The notes: a model not told the origin generated them from the letters alone. Numbered from the stretch's first letter, positions 18,045 to 27,448 are shown. The stretch is DNA of 64,000 nt from JALZEG01 sp046263255 (GCA_046263255.1 JBHELD010000057.1:28245-92244), one strand, 5' to 3'. Program-made: numbers and translations.

Positions 18045-20957
18045 CTATCCCGCGCGCCGGGCGGTCCCGACGCGGCGCCCCTCTAGGCCCGCGGCCGCGG
18101 CGCGGCGCGGCCGCCTGCGACGGGCGAGCAGGGGCTGGAGATAGCGGCCGGTGTAGGAGGAGGGGCAGGATGCCACCTCCTCCGGTGTCCCGGCGACGAC
18201 GACCGACCCCCCGCCGGCGCCGCCCTCGGGGCCGAGGTCGATGATGTGGTCCGCGGTCTTGATCACGTCGAGGTTGTGCTCGATGACGACCACCGAGTTG
18301 CCTGCGTCCACCAGCCGGTGCAGCACTCCGAGCAGCTTCGCGACGTCGTCGAAGTGGAGACCGGTCGTCGGCTCGTCCAGGATGTAGAGGGTCTTCCCGG
18401 TGGATCGCTTCGCGAGCTCGCTCGCCAGCTTCACCCGCTGCGCCTCGCCTCCGGAGAGCGTCGGGGCCGGCTGGCCCAGCCTGACGTAGCCGAGCCCGAC
18501 GTCGCGCAGCGTGTCCATGTGCCGCGCGATCGGCGGGATGGCGGAGAAGAACTCGGCGGCCTCGGCGACGCTCATCTCGAGGACGTCGGCGATGTTCTTG
18601 CCCTTGAACCGGACCTCGAGCGTCTCCCGGTTGTACCGCTTGCCCTTGCACACCTCGCACGGCACGTAGACGTCCGGCAGGAAGTGCATCTCGATCTTGA
18701 TCGTGCCGTCCCCCGCACAGGCCTCGCAGCGCCCCCCGCGGACGTTGAACGAGAAGCGCCCCGGTTGATAGCCCTTCCGCCGCGCGTCGTGCGGCTTCGC
18801 GAACAGCTTCCGGATGTGGGCGAACACGCCGGTGTACGTCGGCGGGTTCGACCGCGGCGTCCGCCCGATGGGCGACTGGTCGATGTCGATGACCTTGTCG
18901 ACCTGGTCGAGGCCCTCGATCGCCTTGTGCCGGCCGGCGACCAGCCGCGCGTTGCGGTTGAGCCTCTGGTGCAGGGCCCGGTACAGGACCTCGTTCACCA
19001 GGGTCGACTTCCCCGACCCCGACACGCCGGTGACGCCGACGAAGCAGCCGAGGGGGAACGCGACGTCGATGTCACGGAGGTTGTGCTGGCGCGCGCCGCG
19101 GACGACGATCGCGCCCGTGCCCGGCCGGCGCCGCTCCGGCACCGGGATCGTCTTCCGTCCGGCGAGGTAGTCGCCGGTCATCGACTGACGGTTCCGCACC
19201 AATCCGTCGACTGCACCGCTGTAGACGATTGCGCCGCCGTGCTCGCCGGCGCCGGGGCCGATGTCCACGACGTGGTCGGCAACCCGGATCGTCTCCTCGT
19301 CGTGCTCGACCACGATGAGCGTGTTGCCGAGGTCGCGCAGCCGTACGAGCGTGTCGATGAGCCGCCGGTTGTCGCGCTGGTGCAGCCCGATGGAGGGCTC
19401 GTCCAGTATGTAGAGGACCCCCACGAGGCCCGACCCGATCTGCGTCGCGAGCCGGATCCTCTGCGCCTCGCCGCCGGCCAGCGTCGCCGCGCCGCGCGCG
19501 AGCGTGAGGTAGTCCAGCCCGACGTCGAGGAGGAACCCGAGCCGCGCGTGGATCTCCTTCAGCACGCGCTCCGCGATCGTCGTCTCCCGGTCGTCGAGCT
19601 CGATCTTGCGCAGGAACGCGTCGACGTCGCCGATGCAGATGTCGCAGACCTCGTGGATGTTCTTGCCGCCGATCGTGACCGCGAGCGACTCGGGCCGCAG
19701 CCGCGCGCCCTTGCACGCGGGACACGGGACCTCGCGGAAGTACTGCTCGTACCGCTCCCGGGCGTACTCGGAGTCGGTCTCGGCCCGGCGGCGCTCGAGC
19801 CAGGGGATCACGCCCTCGAAGCTCGTCCAGTACGAGCGGATCCGGTTGAACCGGTTGCGGTAGCGGACGTGCACCTGCTCGTCCTCCGACCCGTAGAGGA
19901 TCACGTCGCGCGCGCGCTTCGAGAGCCGCCGGAACGGGACGTCGGTCTTGAACCGGAACGTCTTCGCGGCGGAGTCGAGCAGCCGGTCGAAGTACTCGAG
20001 CGTCCGGCCGGACCACGGCGCGATCGCGCCTTCGTCCAGGGTCAGGTCGGGGTTCGGGATCACGAGGTCGGCATCGACCTCGAGGTGCGTGCCGAGGCCG
20101 TCACAGCGATCGCACGCGCCGTAGGGCGAGTTGAACGAGAAGTTCCTCGGCGCGAGCTCGTCGAACGACAGCCCGCAGAACGTGCACGCGAAATGCTGGC
20201 TGAAGAGGACGTCCTCGCTCGCGTCGTCGACGAGGTCGATGGCGGCCGTTCCCTCGGCGAGCTGCAGCGCGGTCTCGACCGAGTCCGTCAGGCGGCTGCC
20301 GATCCCCTCCCTCAGCACGAGGCGGTCGACGACGACGTCGATGTCGTGCTGGAAGTAGCGGTCGAGGCGGATCTTCTCCGACAGCTCCCGCACCTCGCCG
20401 TCGACCCGGGCGCGGGCGAACCCGCGTCGCGCCAGGTCGTCGAACAGCGTCGTGAACTCGCCCTTGCGGCTGCGGACGACGGGCGCGAGGACCTGGAACC
20501 GTGTGCCCTCGGGAAGCTCGAGGATCTGGTCGACGATCTGCTCGGGGGTCTGCCGGGCGACGGGGCGGCCGCAGTTGTGGCAGTGGGGACGGCCGATCCG
20601 CGCGAACAGCAGCCGCAGGTAGTCGTAGACCTCGGTGATCGTGCCCACGGTCGACCGCGGGTTCCGGGACGCCGACTTCTGGTCGATCGAGATCGCCGGC
20701 GAGAGCCCCTCGATGAAGTCGACGTCGGGCTTGTCCATCTGGCCGAGGAACTGCCGGGCGTACGACGAGAGCGACTCCACGTACCGCCGTTGCCCCTCCG
20801 CGTAGATCGTGTCGAAGGCGAGCGACGACTTCCCCGAGCCGGAGATCCCCGTGAAGACGATCAGGGACTCCCGGGGGAGCTCGAGGTGGACGTTCTTCAG
20901 GTTGTGCTCGCGGGCCCCCCGGATGACGAGGTAACCCGATGAGGCTTTCGTCGGCAC
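18045..20957 (-). CDS. uvrA: Excinuclease ABC subunit A
   Basis: DNA-damage recognition ATPase of nucleotide excision repair; forms a dimer and loads UvrB. 970 residues with the usual two ABC modules: Walker A GISGSGKSSL near residue 37 and GVSGSGKSTL near 650, two LSGGE/LAGGE signatures, and zinc-finger cysteines (CHNCGRP, CTFCGLSFDE.. CDRCDG, CEACAGDG.. CEVCKG). Full length for the family. GTG start at 20955-20957. The plus-strand palindrome AACTC-T-GAGTT at 20984-20994 lies just upstream and could be an operator, though it is not a good LexA box. Confidence 0.97.
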   Translation of the reverse strand: MPTKASSGYLVIRGAREHNLKNVHLELPRESLIVFTGISGSGKSSLAFDTIYAEGQRRYVESLSSYARQFLGQMDKPDVDFIEGLSPAISIDQKSASRNPRSTVGTITEVYDYLRLLFARIGRPHCHNCGRPVARQTPEQIVDQILELPEGTRFQVLAPVVRSRKGEFTTLFDDLARRGFARARVDGEVRELSEKIRLDRYFQHDIDVVVDRLVLREGIGSRLTDSVETALQLAEGTAAIDLVDDASEDVLFSQHFACTFCGLSFDELAPRNFSFNSPYGACDRCDGLGTHLEVDADLVIPNPDLTLDEGAIAPWSGRTLEYFDRLLDSAAKTFRFKTDVPFRRLSKRARDVILYGSEDEQVHVRYRNRFNRIRSYWTSFEGVIPWLERRRAETDSEYARERYEQYFREVPCPACKGARLRPESLAVTIGGKNIHEVCDICIGDVDAFLRKIELDDRETTIAERVLKEIHARLGFLLDVGLDYLTLARGAATLAGGEAQRIRLATQIGSGLVGVLYILDEPSIGLHQRDNRRLIDTLVRLRDLGNTLIVVEHDEETIRVADHVVDIGPGAGEHGGAIVYSGAVDGLVRNRQSMTGDYLAGRKTIPVPERRRPGTGAIVVRGARQHNLRDIDVAFPLGCFVGVTGVSGSGKSTLVNEVLYRALHQRLNRNARLVAGRHKAIEGLDQVDKVIDIDQSPIGRTPRSNPPTYTGVFAHIRKLFAKPHDARRKGYQPGRFSFNVRGGRCEACAGDGTIKIEMHFLPDVYVPCEVCKGKRYNRETLEVRFKGKNIADVLEMSVAEAAEFFSAIPPIARHMDTLRDVGLGYVRLGQPAPTLSGGEAQRVKLASELAKRSTGKTLYILDEPTTGLHFDDVAKLLGVLHRLVDAGNSVVVIEHNLDVIKTADHIIDLGPEGGAGGGSVVVAGTPEEVASCPSSYTGRYLQPLLARRRRPRRAAAAGLEGRRVGTARRAG

Positions 20958-21082
20958 CAGGGCATGGTAAACGACGCCCTTGTAACTCTGAGTTCCGATT
21001 TCGCGCCCGCCGCGGGCGGGGCGCTGGGGACCCCCCTCGAGGGAGCCGTTCGCCGGCTCGCGGCTCCCGATACGCTGGCCGC

Positions 21083-22231
21083 GTGACCGACTTCGCCGCG
21101 TACCGCGCCGAGTTCCCGGTCCTCGAGGACCGGACCTACCTCATCTCGGCGTCGCTCGGCCCCCTCTCCCGCGCCGCCCGCCGGGCCGCCGAGGAGCACC
21201 TCGACCTCTGGGCGAGGCTGGGCCCCGAGGAGCTCTGGTTCGACCACGGCCTCCCCAAGCTGAGCGAGTGCCGCACCCTGTTCGCCCGCCTGATCGGCGC
21301 CTCGCCGCACGAGACCGCGGTGATCCCGTCGGTCTCGGTCGGCCTCTCTTCGGTTGCGACGTGCCTCGATCTCACGCGGCGCCCCAAGATAGTGCTTACC
21401 GACATGGACTTCCCGACCAACCACTACGTATGGCGCGCCTCGGAAAAGGCGGGTGCCAAGCTCGACGTCGTGCGGTCGCCGGACGGGGTCACGGTTCCGG
21501 CCGAGGACGTGATCGCGCGGATCGACGAGCAGACGGCGGCCGTCAACCTGAACCGCGTCCTCTTCGAGTCGTCGTGGATCATGGAGGCCCCGGCCATCGT
21601 CGAGGCGGCGCACGCTCACGGCGCGCTCGTGGTGGTCGACGACTTCCACGGCTCGGGCATCCTGCCGGTCGACGTCCACGAGCTCGGCGCGGACGTGCTG
21701 CTGACCGGCGCGTTGAAGTGGCTGTGCGGCGGCCAGGGCATCGCGTTCCTCTACTGCAGGGAAGACCTGATCCCGCGGATGGAGCCGCTCGTCGTCGGCT
21801 GGTTCGGGACGAAGGACTTCTTCGAGTTCGACCGCTCCGACCTGAGGCTCCGCGACGACGCCCGCCGGTTCGAGACCGGGACGTTCGCGCTGGCCCAGGC
21901 GTGGACCGCCGCGGCGGCGCTCGGGATGATCCTCGACGTCGGCGTCGAGGCGATCCGGCAGCGCAACGCCGAGCTCACGCAGGGCATCGTCGAGCGCGCG
22001 GACGCCGCGGGGATCGCGGTCGCGTCGCCCCGCGACGGGAGCCGGCGCGGGGGCCTCGTCCGCCTGCTCGTGGAGGGCGGTCCCGGCGAGGCGAAGAGGA
22101 TCCTCCACGCCCTCTTCGAGCGCGACGTCGTGCTCGACAAGCGGGGGGCGTCGCTGCGCGTCTCGCCGCACTTCTTCAACGACGAGCGCGACCTCGATCG
22201 GTGCTTTGCCGCTCTGCGCGAAGTGCTCTAA
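21083..22231 (+). CDS. Class V aminotransferase-fold PLP enzyme
   Basis: 382 residues, fold type I PLP enzyme of the class V (kynureninase/cysteine desulfurase-like) group. The PLP-ring Asp is in VVVDDFHGSG and the Schiff-base Lys in LTGALKWLCGGQGIAFLYC. Substrate unknown; the Cys-Gly-Gly after Lys and the ISASLGPLSRAA opening resemble proteins annotated as aminotransferases with no assigned pathway. GTG start at 21083 is the first one giving the family N-terminus. Divergent from uvrA across 125 bases. Confidence 0.88.
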   Translation: MTDFAAYRAEFPVLEDRTYLISASLGPLSRAARRAAEEHLDLWARLGPEELWFDHGLPKLSECRTLFARLIGASPHETAVIPSVSVGLSSVATCLDLTRRPKIVLTDMDFPTNHYVWRASEKAGAKLDVVRSPDGVTVPAEDVIARIDEQTAAVNLNRVLFESSWIMEAPAIVEAAHAHGALVVVDDFHGSGILPVDVHELGADVLLTGALKWLCGGQGIAFLYCREDLIPRMEPLVVGWFGTKDFFEFDRSDLRLRDDARRFETGTFALAQAWTAAAALGMILDVGVEAIRQRNAELTQGIVERADAAGIAVASPRDGSRRGGLVRLLVEGGPGEAKRILHALFERDVVLDKRGASLRVSPHFFNDERDLDRCFAALREVL

Positions 22232-22447
22232 GCCGCCGATACCGACACCGCACTAGTCCTTCAATTCCGCGCTAATCCGGACAGATCGCGCGCGGTGACT
22301 AGTCCGTTCGCAGCGCGCGATAGATGAGCGCAAAGGACCATCAGGAAAACTCGATCGGGTGCCGATCTTCCGACTGCGGGGGCAGAGGAAACACCGGGAG
22401 GGTGGATTTAGTCGTGCCGGTGGAACGCCCGAGGAGGGGATAAGCGT
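22232..22447 (+). promoter_or_regulatory. Structured leader of the subtilase gene
   Basis: 216-base non-coding stretch with three inverted repeats: ATCGCGCGC 22285-22293 with GCGCGCGAT 22313-22321; GATCGG 22353-22358 with CCGATC 22362-22367; CACCGG 22392-22397 with CCGGTG 22417-22422. The sequence between (GCGCAAAGGACCATCAGGAAAAC) is less GC-rich. It ends in GAGGAGGGG before the ATG. I could not match it to a known riboswitch class. Confidence 0.45.
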
Positions 22448-24532
22448 ATGAAGATAGCTTTCGGAATCAGCTGGAACGATTCCAAGAAGGGCCAGTACCT
22501 CGCCGCCGTAGGCCTCAGTCTGGGCCTTCTTTTCGCGTCCATGCCCGGTATGGGGCAGTCGATGGCGCAGGCGACGTCAGAGATGGTCAAGGTCATCGTG
22601 CGCGAGCTCCCCGGCGCCGGCTCCGGCCCCGAGCAGCTCGTCGAAGACCTCGGCGGAGACGTGGGCCGCCACATCGGGATCATCGACGGTTTCACCGCAA
22701 CCGTTCCCGAGACGAGCGTCCCGGCGCTGAAGGCTTCGTCGCAGGTCCACTCGGTCACCGCGGACATGAAGGTCCGCATGCTCCACGAGGTGAACGGCTA
22801 CGACGCCAGCCTGTCCACGAACGCGGGGTCGATCTTCAACACGACCAACGCCGTCAAAGCCAGGGACTACTGGCGTGAGGGCTTCACCGGCAAGGGCGTC
22901 GACGTCGCGATGATCGACACGGGCGTCGTCCCCGTCGACGGCCTTACGGTCCCGGGCAAGGTCGTCAACGGACCCGACCTGTCGTTCGAGTCGGGCTCCG
23001 AGACGCACCGGTACCTCGACACCTACGGTCACGGGACGCACATGGCCGGGATCATCGCCGGACGCGACAGCGGCGCCGTGACCGGCAAGGAGAACGGCGA
23101 CCACGACAACTTCATCGGCGTCGCTCCCGACGCGCGGGTCGTCAACGTGAAGGTCGGAGCGCACGACGGCTCGACCGACGTCTCGCAGGTCCTGGCCGCG
23201 ATCGACTGGGTCGTCCAGCACCGCAACAGCGGCGGCCTGAACATCCGCGTCCTGAACCTCTCGTTCGGCACGGACGGCACGCAGAGCTACATGATCGACC
23301 CCCTGACGTACGCCGCCGAGGTCGCGTGGCACAAGGGCATCGTCGTGGTCGTCGCCGCCGGGAACTCCCAGTTCGGCACGTCCGCGCTGAACAACCCGGC
23401 CTACGACCCGTACGTGATCGCGGTCGGAGCGTCCGACACGAAGGGCACTTTCGACACGTCCGACGACGTCGTCCCCGACTGGTCCGCCCGGGGCGACGGC
23501 ATCCGGAACCCCGACCTCGTGGCTCCGGGGAAGTCGATCGCCAGCCTCAGGGCGCCTGGCTCGTACGTCGACGAGAACCATCCCGAAGGCCGGGTCAACT
23601 CGAAGCTCTTCAAAGGCAGCGGCACCTCGCAGGCGGCCGCGGTCGTCTCCGGTGCGGCGGCGCTGGTCGTCCAGCAGCGTCCGGGCATCACGCCGGACCA
23701 GGTCAAGGCGCTCCTCAAGAGCACCGCGACGAAGATGCCCGTCGCCGACGCGCAGGCACAGGGTTCCGGCGTCCTCAACCTGAAGTCGGCGCTGAAGACG
23801 GCGACGCCGCTGGCGGTCCAGACATGGCCGCGGGCGACCGGCGTCGGCTCACTCGAGCTTGCTCGTGGGTCGGGCCACCTCGTGATGGAGGGACCGGACG
23901 CGGCGTGCGAGAAGGCGTACCGGGAGGCCCAGGCGGCCGCCGAGCAGACGACTGCCACCACCGAGCCGGTCACGGAGGCGAGCACCACCGACGCCACCGT
24001 CTCGACCGAGGTGAGCACGACCGACACGACCGTGTCGACCGAGACGAGCAAGACCGACACGACCGTGTCGACGGACACGTCCGCTACGGACGCCTCGTCG
24101 ACGAAGACGTCGGAGCCCACGAAGACGATGGCCGAGGCTTGTCCCGAGATCGACCACGTGCTCCAGGGCGAGAAGGACATCTTCGGCAACGCGTGGGACG
24201 GCGCCACCTGGTCCGGCCGCAGCTGGACCGGCGCCACCTGGAGCGGCGGAGAGTGGCTCGGCCGCAGCTGGACGGGCGCCGACTGGTCCGGCCGCAGCTG
24301 GACCGGCGCGACGTGGTCCGGGGCAACCTGGAGCGGCGCGACCTGGAGTGGCCGCAGCTGGACCGGAGCGACGTGGTCGGGAGCGACCTGGAGTGGCCGC
24401 AGCTGGACCGGAGCGACGTGGTCCGGAGCGACGTGGTCCGGAGCGACGTGGTCCGGCGCGACGTGGTCCGGCGCGACATGGTCCGGAGCGACCTGGTCCG
24501 GAGCGACGTGGTCCGGCGCGACCTGGTCCTAG
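22448..24532 (+). CDS. Secreted subtilisin-like serine protease (S8) with Trp-pentapeptide tail
   Basis: 694 residues: signal peptide (about 1-41), an inhibitor-I9-like propeptide (about 45-115), then the peptidase domain with the triad Asp157 (MIDTGV), His195 (YGHGTH) and Ser394 (GTSQAAA) and oxyanion Asn306 (AAGNS). After about residue 500 comes a Thr/Ser/Asp/Glu linker of TTDTTVSTE repeats, and from residue 582 to the end 23 five-residue units with Trp at every fifth position (ATWSG/RSWTG). The protein stops inside a unit. The tail probably serves surface attachment or a beta-structure; its role is not established. Strong GAGGAGGGG before the ATG. Confidence 0.92.
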   Translation: MKIAFGISWNDSKKGQYLAAVGLSLGLLFASMPGMGQSMAQATSEMVKVIVRELPGAGSGPEQLVEDLGGDVGRHIGIIDGFTATVPETSVPALKASSQVHSVTADMKVRMLHEVNGYDASLSTNAGSIFNTTNAVKARDYWREGFTGKGVDVAMIDTGVVPVDGLTVPGKVVNGPDLSFESGSETHRYLDTYGHGTHMAGIIAGRDSGAVTGKENGDHDNFIGVAPDARVVNVKVGAHDGSTDVSQVLAAIDWVVQHRNSGGLNIRVLNLSFGTDGTQSYMIDPLTYAAEVAWHKGIVVVVAAGNSQFGTSALNNPAYDPYVIAVGASDTKGTFDTSDDVVPDWSARGDGIRNPDLVAPGKSIASLRAPGSYVDENHPEGRVNSKLFKGSGTSQAAAVVSGAAALVVQQRPGITPDQVKALLKSTATKMPVADAQAQGSGVLNLKSALKTATPLAVQTWPRATGVGSLELARGSGHLVMEGPDAACEKAYREAQAAAEQTTATTEPVTEASTTDATVSTEVSTTDTTVSTETSKTDTTVSTDTSATDASSTKTSEPTKTMAEACPEIDHVLQGEKDIFGNAWDGATWSGRSWTGATWSGGEWLGRSWTGADWSGRSWTGATWSGATWSGATWSGRSWTGATWSGATWSGRSWTGATWSGATWSGATWSGATWSGATWSGATWSGATWSGATWS
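24191..24532 (+). repeat. 15-base tandem repeat coding the Trp pentapeptides
   Basis: About 23 units of 15 bases with consensus GGCGCGACGTGGTCC; codon-level variation (CGCAGC versus GCGACG/GCCACC) separates RS from AT units. The last eight units are nearly identical, implying recent expansion and likely length variation. Confidence 0.9.
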
Positions 24533-24605
24533 GTAGGCATTGCAGGCAAACACCGACGTCACACGTGAAGTCGGCTGAAGGCCCGGCCGACCACGAGAGA
24601 AGCCG

Positions 24606-26672
24606 ATGAGACGACTTGCGAACAGGAACGAGGGCAGCAAGGAGCGGGGGGACCACCCCCCGCTCCTTCGCCTGTCCGGCACGGCCAGGGTGTGGCTGCT
24701 CAGCGTCGGCGTCGCCGCGCTGGCCGCATTCCTCACGGCCGGCCTGACGGCCTCCCGCACGGACACGATCGCCAACCCGTTCGAGATCCCGTGGTGGTCG
24801 ATCGGCGGGCTGTTCTTCCTCGCGGAGGTCTGCGTGGTGCACCTCCAATTCCGTCGTGAGGCCTACTCCTTCTCCCTCAGCGAGATCCCGCTCGTCCTGG
24901 GCCTCTTCTTCCTCACGCCCGCGGCGCTCGTGTTCGCGCAGCTCGTCGGAGCGGGGGCCGCGCTGGCGTTCCACCGTCGCCAGTCGCCGCTGAAGCTCGT
25001 CTTCAACCTCGCGCACCTCTCGCTCGAGGCGATCCTGGCCTCGCTCCTCTTCCAGCAGATCGTGATCACGGGCGACCCCACGAACTTCGAGGGCTGGATC
25101 GGCACCGGCATCGCCGTCACCCTGACAACGTTCCTCAGCGCCGCCATGATCGCTCTCGCCATCTCGCTGTCGGAGGGCAAGGTCCACGTCGAGGCCCTGA
25201 CCGAAGGGCTCGGACCCGGCATGATGGCCGCGCTCACGAACACCTGCATCGCGCTGGTCGCGGCGACGCTGATGTGGGTCCGCCCACAGGTCGCGTGGCT
25301 GCTCCTCGTCCCGGTGGCGACGCTCTTCTTCGCCTACCGCGCGTACACGTCCGAGCGCCAGAAGCACAAGAGCCTCGAGTCGCTCTACGAGTCGAGCCGC
25401 GTCATCCAGGGGTCGCTCCAGATCGAGGCCACGATCAGCGAGCTGCTGTCGCAAGCACGGAACATGTTCCAGGCCGAGGTCGCGCAGATCACGTTCTTCC
25501 CCGCGGCCAACGAGCGGGTCGCATACCGGAGCTCGATGGGCCCCGGCGAAGAGAGCTACATGATGCGGGAGCTGGACCTCGACCCGCGCGACGGCGTCTG
25601 GGCGCGCGTGGCGTCGGAGGGCGACGCGCTCCTGGTTCCGAAGCCGATCGCGAACGAGAACCTGCGGAAGCACTTCGAGGCGCGCGGCATGCGCGACGCG
25701 ATCGTCGCGCCGCTGCACGCGGGAGGGACCGTGATCGGCACGTTTGCGGTGGGGAGCCGCCTGGGCGACGTCAGCACGTTCGACGAGGCCGACCTGAAGC
25801 TCTTCGAGACCCTGGCGAACCACGCGAGCGTCTCGCTCGAGAACGCGCGTCTCGTCGGGCGCCTCGAGGAGTCGCTTGCCCACCTCACCGAGATGAACCA
25901 GCTGAAGGACGACTTCGTCGCCGCGGTGTCGCACGAGCTGCGGACGCCGCTCACGTCCATCCAGGGCTACATCAAGACGCTGCTACGGCCGAACGTCGAC
26001 TTCTCGCCGGACGACCAGCGCTCGTTCATCGAGGCGGTCGACCGCCAGAGCGAGCGGCTGCGGCGCCTCATCGAGGACCTTCTCGTGGTCTCGCGGATCG
26101 AGTCCGACCGCGACAACCTGCTGGTCACGCCCGTCGTGCTCCAGAAGGTCGCGCGCCACGTCGTCGACGAGTTCAGAGCCCGCACCGCGACGAGGTCGTT
26201 CGACTTCCGCTTCGACGAGAGCCTGATCGAGGTCGACACCGACGAGACGAAGGTCCACCAGGTGGTGTCGAACTTCGTCGACAACGCTCTGAAGTACGCG
26301 CCGGACGGCACCACGATCACGATCGGCGGCCGGACCGAGGGCGACTACGCCGTCATCTCCGTGGCCGACGAGGGATCGGGGATCCCCGAGGCCGAGCAGG
26401 CCAGGATCTTCGACCGCTTCTACCAGATCGACCAGTCGTCGACGAGGGCGGCCGGGGGTACGGGCCTCGGGCTGTACATCTGCAAGAAGCTCGCCGAGGC
26501 GGTCGGCGGCGACATCTGCCTCGAGCGCTCGGACGAGCGGGGCTCGGTGTTCGCGCTGCGGATCCCTCTCGTACCGCCGCGCGACGCGGTCCGGCGCCAG
26601 ACGTTCCCGTCGCTGACGATCGGGAGAGCGCCGCTGACCGAGGGCGCGGAGCCGGCTTTCTCGGTCCGCTAG
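24606..26672 (+). CDS. Membrane sensor histidine kinase with GAF domain
   Basis: 688 residues as called. About six to eight hydrophobic segments in the first 260 residues, a GAF domain (about 270-415), a HisKA domain with the phospho-His in VSHELRTPL (about 443), and a HATPase domain with the N box (NFVDNALKYAP), DEGSGIPE and GGTGLGLYI. No response regulator adjoins. Start is uncertain: a perfect 13-bp terminator-like hairpin covers codons 12-21, so GTG 24690, right before the first membrane span, is a serious alternative. Confidence 0.88.
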   Translation: MRRLANRNEGSKERGDHPPLLRLSGTARVWLLSVGVAALAAFLTAGLTASRTDTIANPFEIPWWSIGGLFFLAEVCVVHLQFRREAYSFSLSEIPLVLGLFFLTPAALVFAQLVGAGAALAFHRRQSPLKLVFNLAHLSLEAILASLLFQQIVITGDPTNFEGWIGTGIAVTLTTFLSAAMIALAISLSEGKVHVEALTEGLGPGMMAALTNTCIALVAATLMWVRPQVAWLLLVPVATLFFAYRAYTSERQKHKSLESLYESSRVIQGSLQIEATISELLSQARNMFQAEVAQITFFPAANERVAYRSSMGPGEESYMMRELDLDPRDGVWARVASEGDALLVPKPIANENLRKHFEARGMRDAIVAPLHAGGTVIGTFAVGSRLGDVSTFDEADLKLFETLANHASVSLENARLVGRLEESLAHLTEMNQLKDDFVAAVSHELRTPLTSIQGYIKTLLRPNVDFSPDDQRSFIEAVDRQSERLRRLIEDLLVVSRIESDRDNLLVTPVVLQKVARHVVDEFRARTATRSFDFRFDESLIEVDTDETKVHQVVSNFVDNALKYAPDGTTITIGGRTEGDYAVISVADEGSGIPEAEQARIFDRFYQIDQSSTRAAGGTGLGLYICKKLAEAVGGDICLERSDERGSVFALRIPLVPPRDAVRRQTFPSLTIGRAPLTEGAEPAFSVR
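24639..24668 (+). terminator. Strong hairpin after the subtilase, inside the called kinase start
   Basis: Perfect 13-bp arms AAGGAGCGGGGGG (24639-24651) and CCCCCCGCTCCTT (24656-24668), loop ACCA, then TTCG. It lies 106 bases after the subtilase stop. It is likely to end or reduce transcription from the subtilase. Confidence 0.7.
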
Positions 26673-26741
26673 CGGCACGCCCTGCAGAACGGCGGCGACT
26701 CCACCTATGACTACATATTGGAGGGTAACGAACGGGTTGAC

Positions 26742-26906
26742 TCACCTAGAGCGCCGAGCGGCTCCAACGATCAGCAACCCCGATACGACCAAGACCAGCG
26801 CCAAGACGGCAGCCATGGGACCCCACTGCCAGCGAGTCAGGATTCCGTGCCAGACGACGACGCTCCCCGCCACGACAGCGAGGAATACAGCGGTCGCCCG
26901 AGTCAT
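26742..26906 (-). CDS. Small two-span membrane protein
   Basis: 54 residues with two hydrophobic helices (about 4-20 and 30-48) separated by a short loop with Trp and His (WHGILTRWQWG), and an RRSR end. ATG at 26904-26906 is 2 bases after the stop of the XRE regulator, so it is translationally coupled to it. No homologue recognised. A regulator plus tiny membrane protein raises the thought of a toxin-antitoxin pair, but nothing proves it. Confidence 0.6.
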   Translation of the reverse strand: MTRATAVFLAVVAGSVVVWHGILTRWQWGPMAAVLALVLVVSGLLIVGAARRSR

Positions 26907-26908
26907 GG

Positions 26909-27436
26909 CTACTTCGAGCGGTCGGCCTCTCGGGCCTCTTTCTCCTTGCGCTTCCGAAGCTCGGCCTTCTCTAGATCCTTCTTGGAGACCGAGAAGATGC
27001 GCTTCGCTGCCTCCTCGAGGCGCTCGAAGGGAGTGGGCCGGGGCCTCTCTGCTTTCGCCACGGAAACAGAATAGGCGCGACGAGAACCCCCAGGAAGGGC
27101 CGCTTTGCTGTACGGCCTTGGCTCGCTCACGATGCGGTTTTCGCCCGAGCGCCTGATCAACTCGTCATCCAGCCGGCGCGTTTCCTCCGCGACCTCGGGA
27201 GGCAGGCTCGCTTCGTACTTGGCCAGCCACTGGTCGTGGTCGTCCTTCTCCGCGAGCCGGATCCGCAGGTCGAGCCCTGTGGCTCTCACGATGCGCGCCA
27301 GGGTATCCACCGTCGGTGAGCGACGGCCACTCTCATAGGCGGCGATCGCGGCTTGCGACGTAGAGGCCCGCCGGGCCAGCTCCCGTTGTGACAGATCCTG
27401 CTGTCGCCGGGCGATCTTGATGAGTTTCCACTCCAC
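26909..27436 (-). CDS. XRE-family DNA-binding regulator
   Basis: 175 residues. An XRE-type helix-turn-helix covers about residues 1-60 (QRELARRASTSQAAIAAYESGRRSPTVDTLARIV), followed by an acidic/basic region with PPEVAEETRRLDDELIRRS and a Lys/Glu-rich coiled tail. GTG start at 27434-27436, 12 bases downstream of a perfect 26-bp palindrome that is the probable autoregulatory operator. The tail is unlike classical phage repressors and resembles antitoxin-type regulators only in layout. Confidence 0.8.
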   Translation of the reverse strand: MEWKLIKIARRQQDLSQRELARRASTSQAAIAAYESGRRSPTVDTLARIVRATGLDLRIRLAEKDDHDQWLAKYEASLPPEVAEETRRLDDELIRRSGENRIVSEPRPYSKAALPGGSRRAYSVSVAKAERPRPTPFERLEEAAKRIFSVSKKDLEKAELRKRKEKEAREADRSK

Positions 27437-27448
27437 GATCCCATGCAG

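Noticed and set aside
18246..20942. Plus-strand open frame of about 900 codons opposite uvrA
   Set aside because: Mirror of uvrA codons; low-complexity Val/Asp/Arg composition and no start signal.
20984..20994. LexA (SOS) box upstream of uvrA
   Set aside because: AACTC-T-GAGTT is palindromic but does not match the actinobacterial GAAC-N4-GTTC form; kept only as a remark.
22232..22447. c-di-GMP-I (GEMM) riboswitch upstream of the subtilase
   Set aside because: GCGCAAAGG is suggestive, but the GGCAAACC and GGGACGCAAAGCC segments of the class are absent.
24191..24532. CRISPR-like repeat array
   Set aside because: Repeats are contiguous 15-base coding units without spacers.
24348..24536. Alternative-frame Pro/Gly/Arg repeat protein within the subtilase tail
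   Set aside because: By-product of the 15-base repeat that codes the Trp pentapeptides in the real frame.
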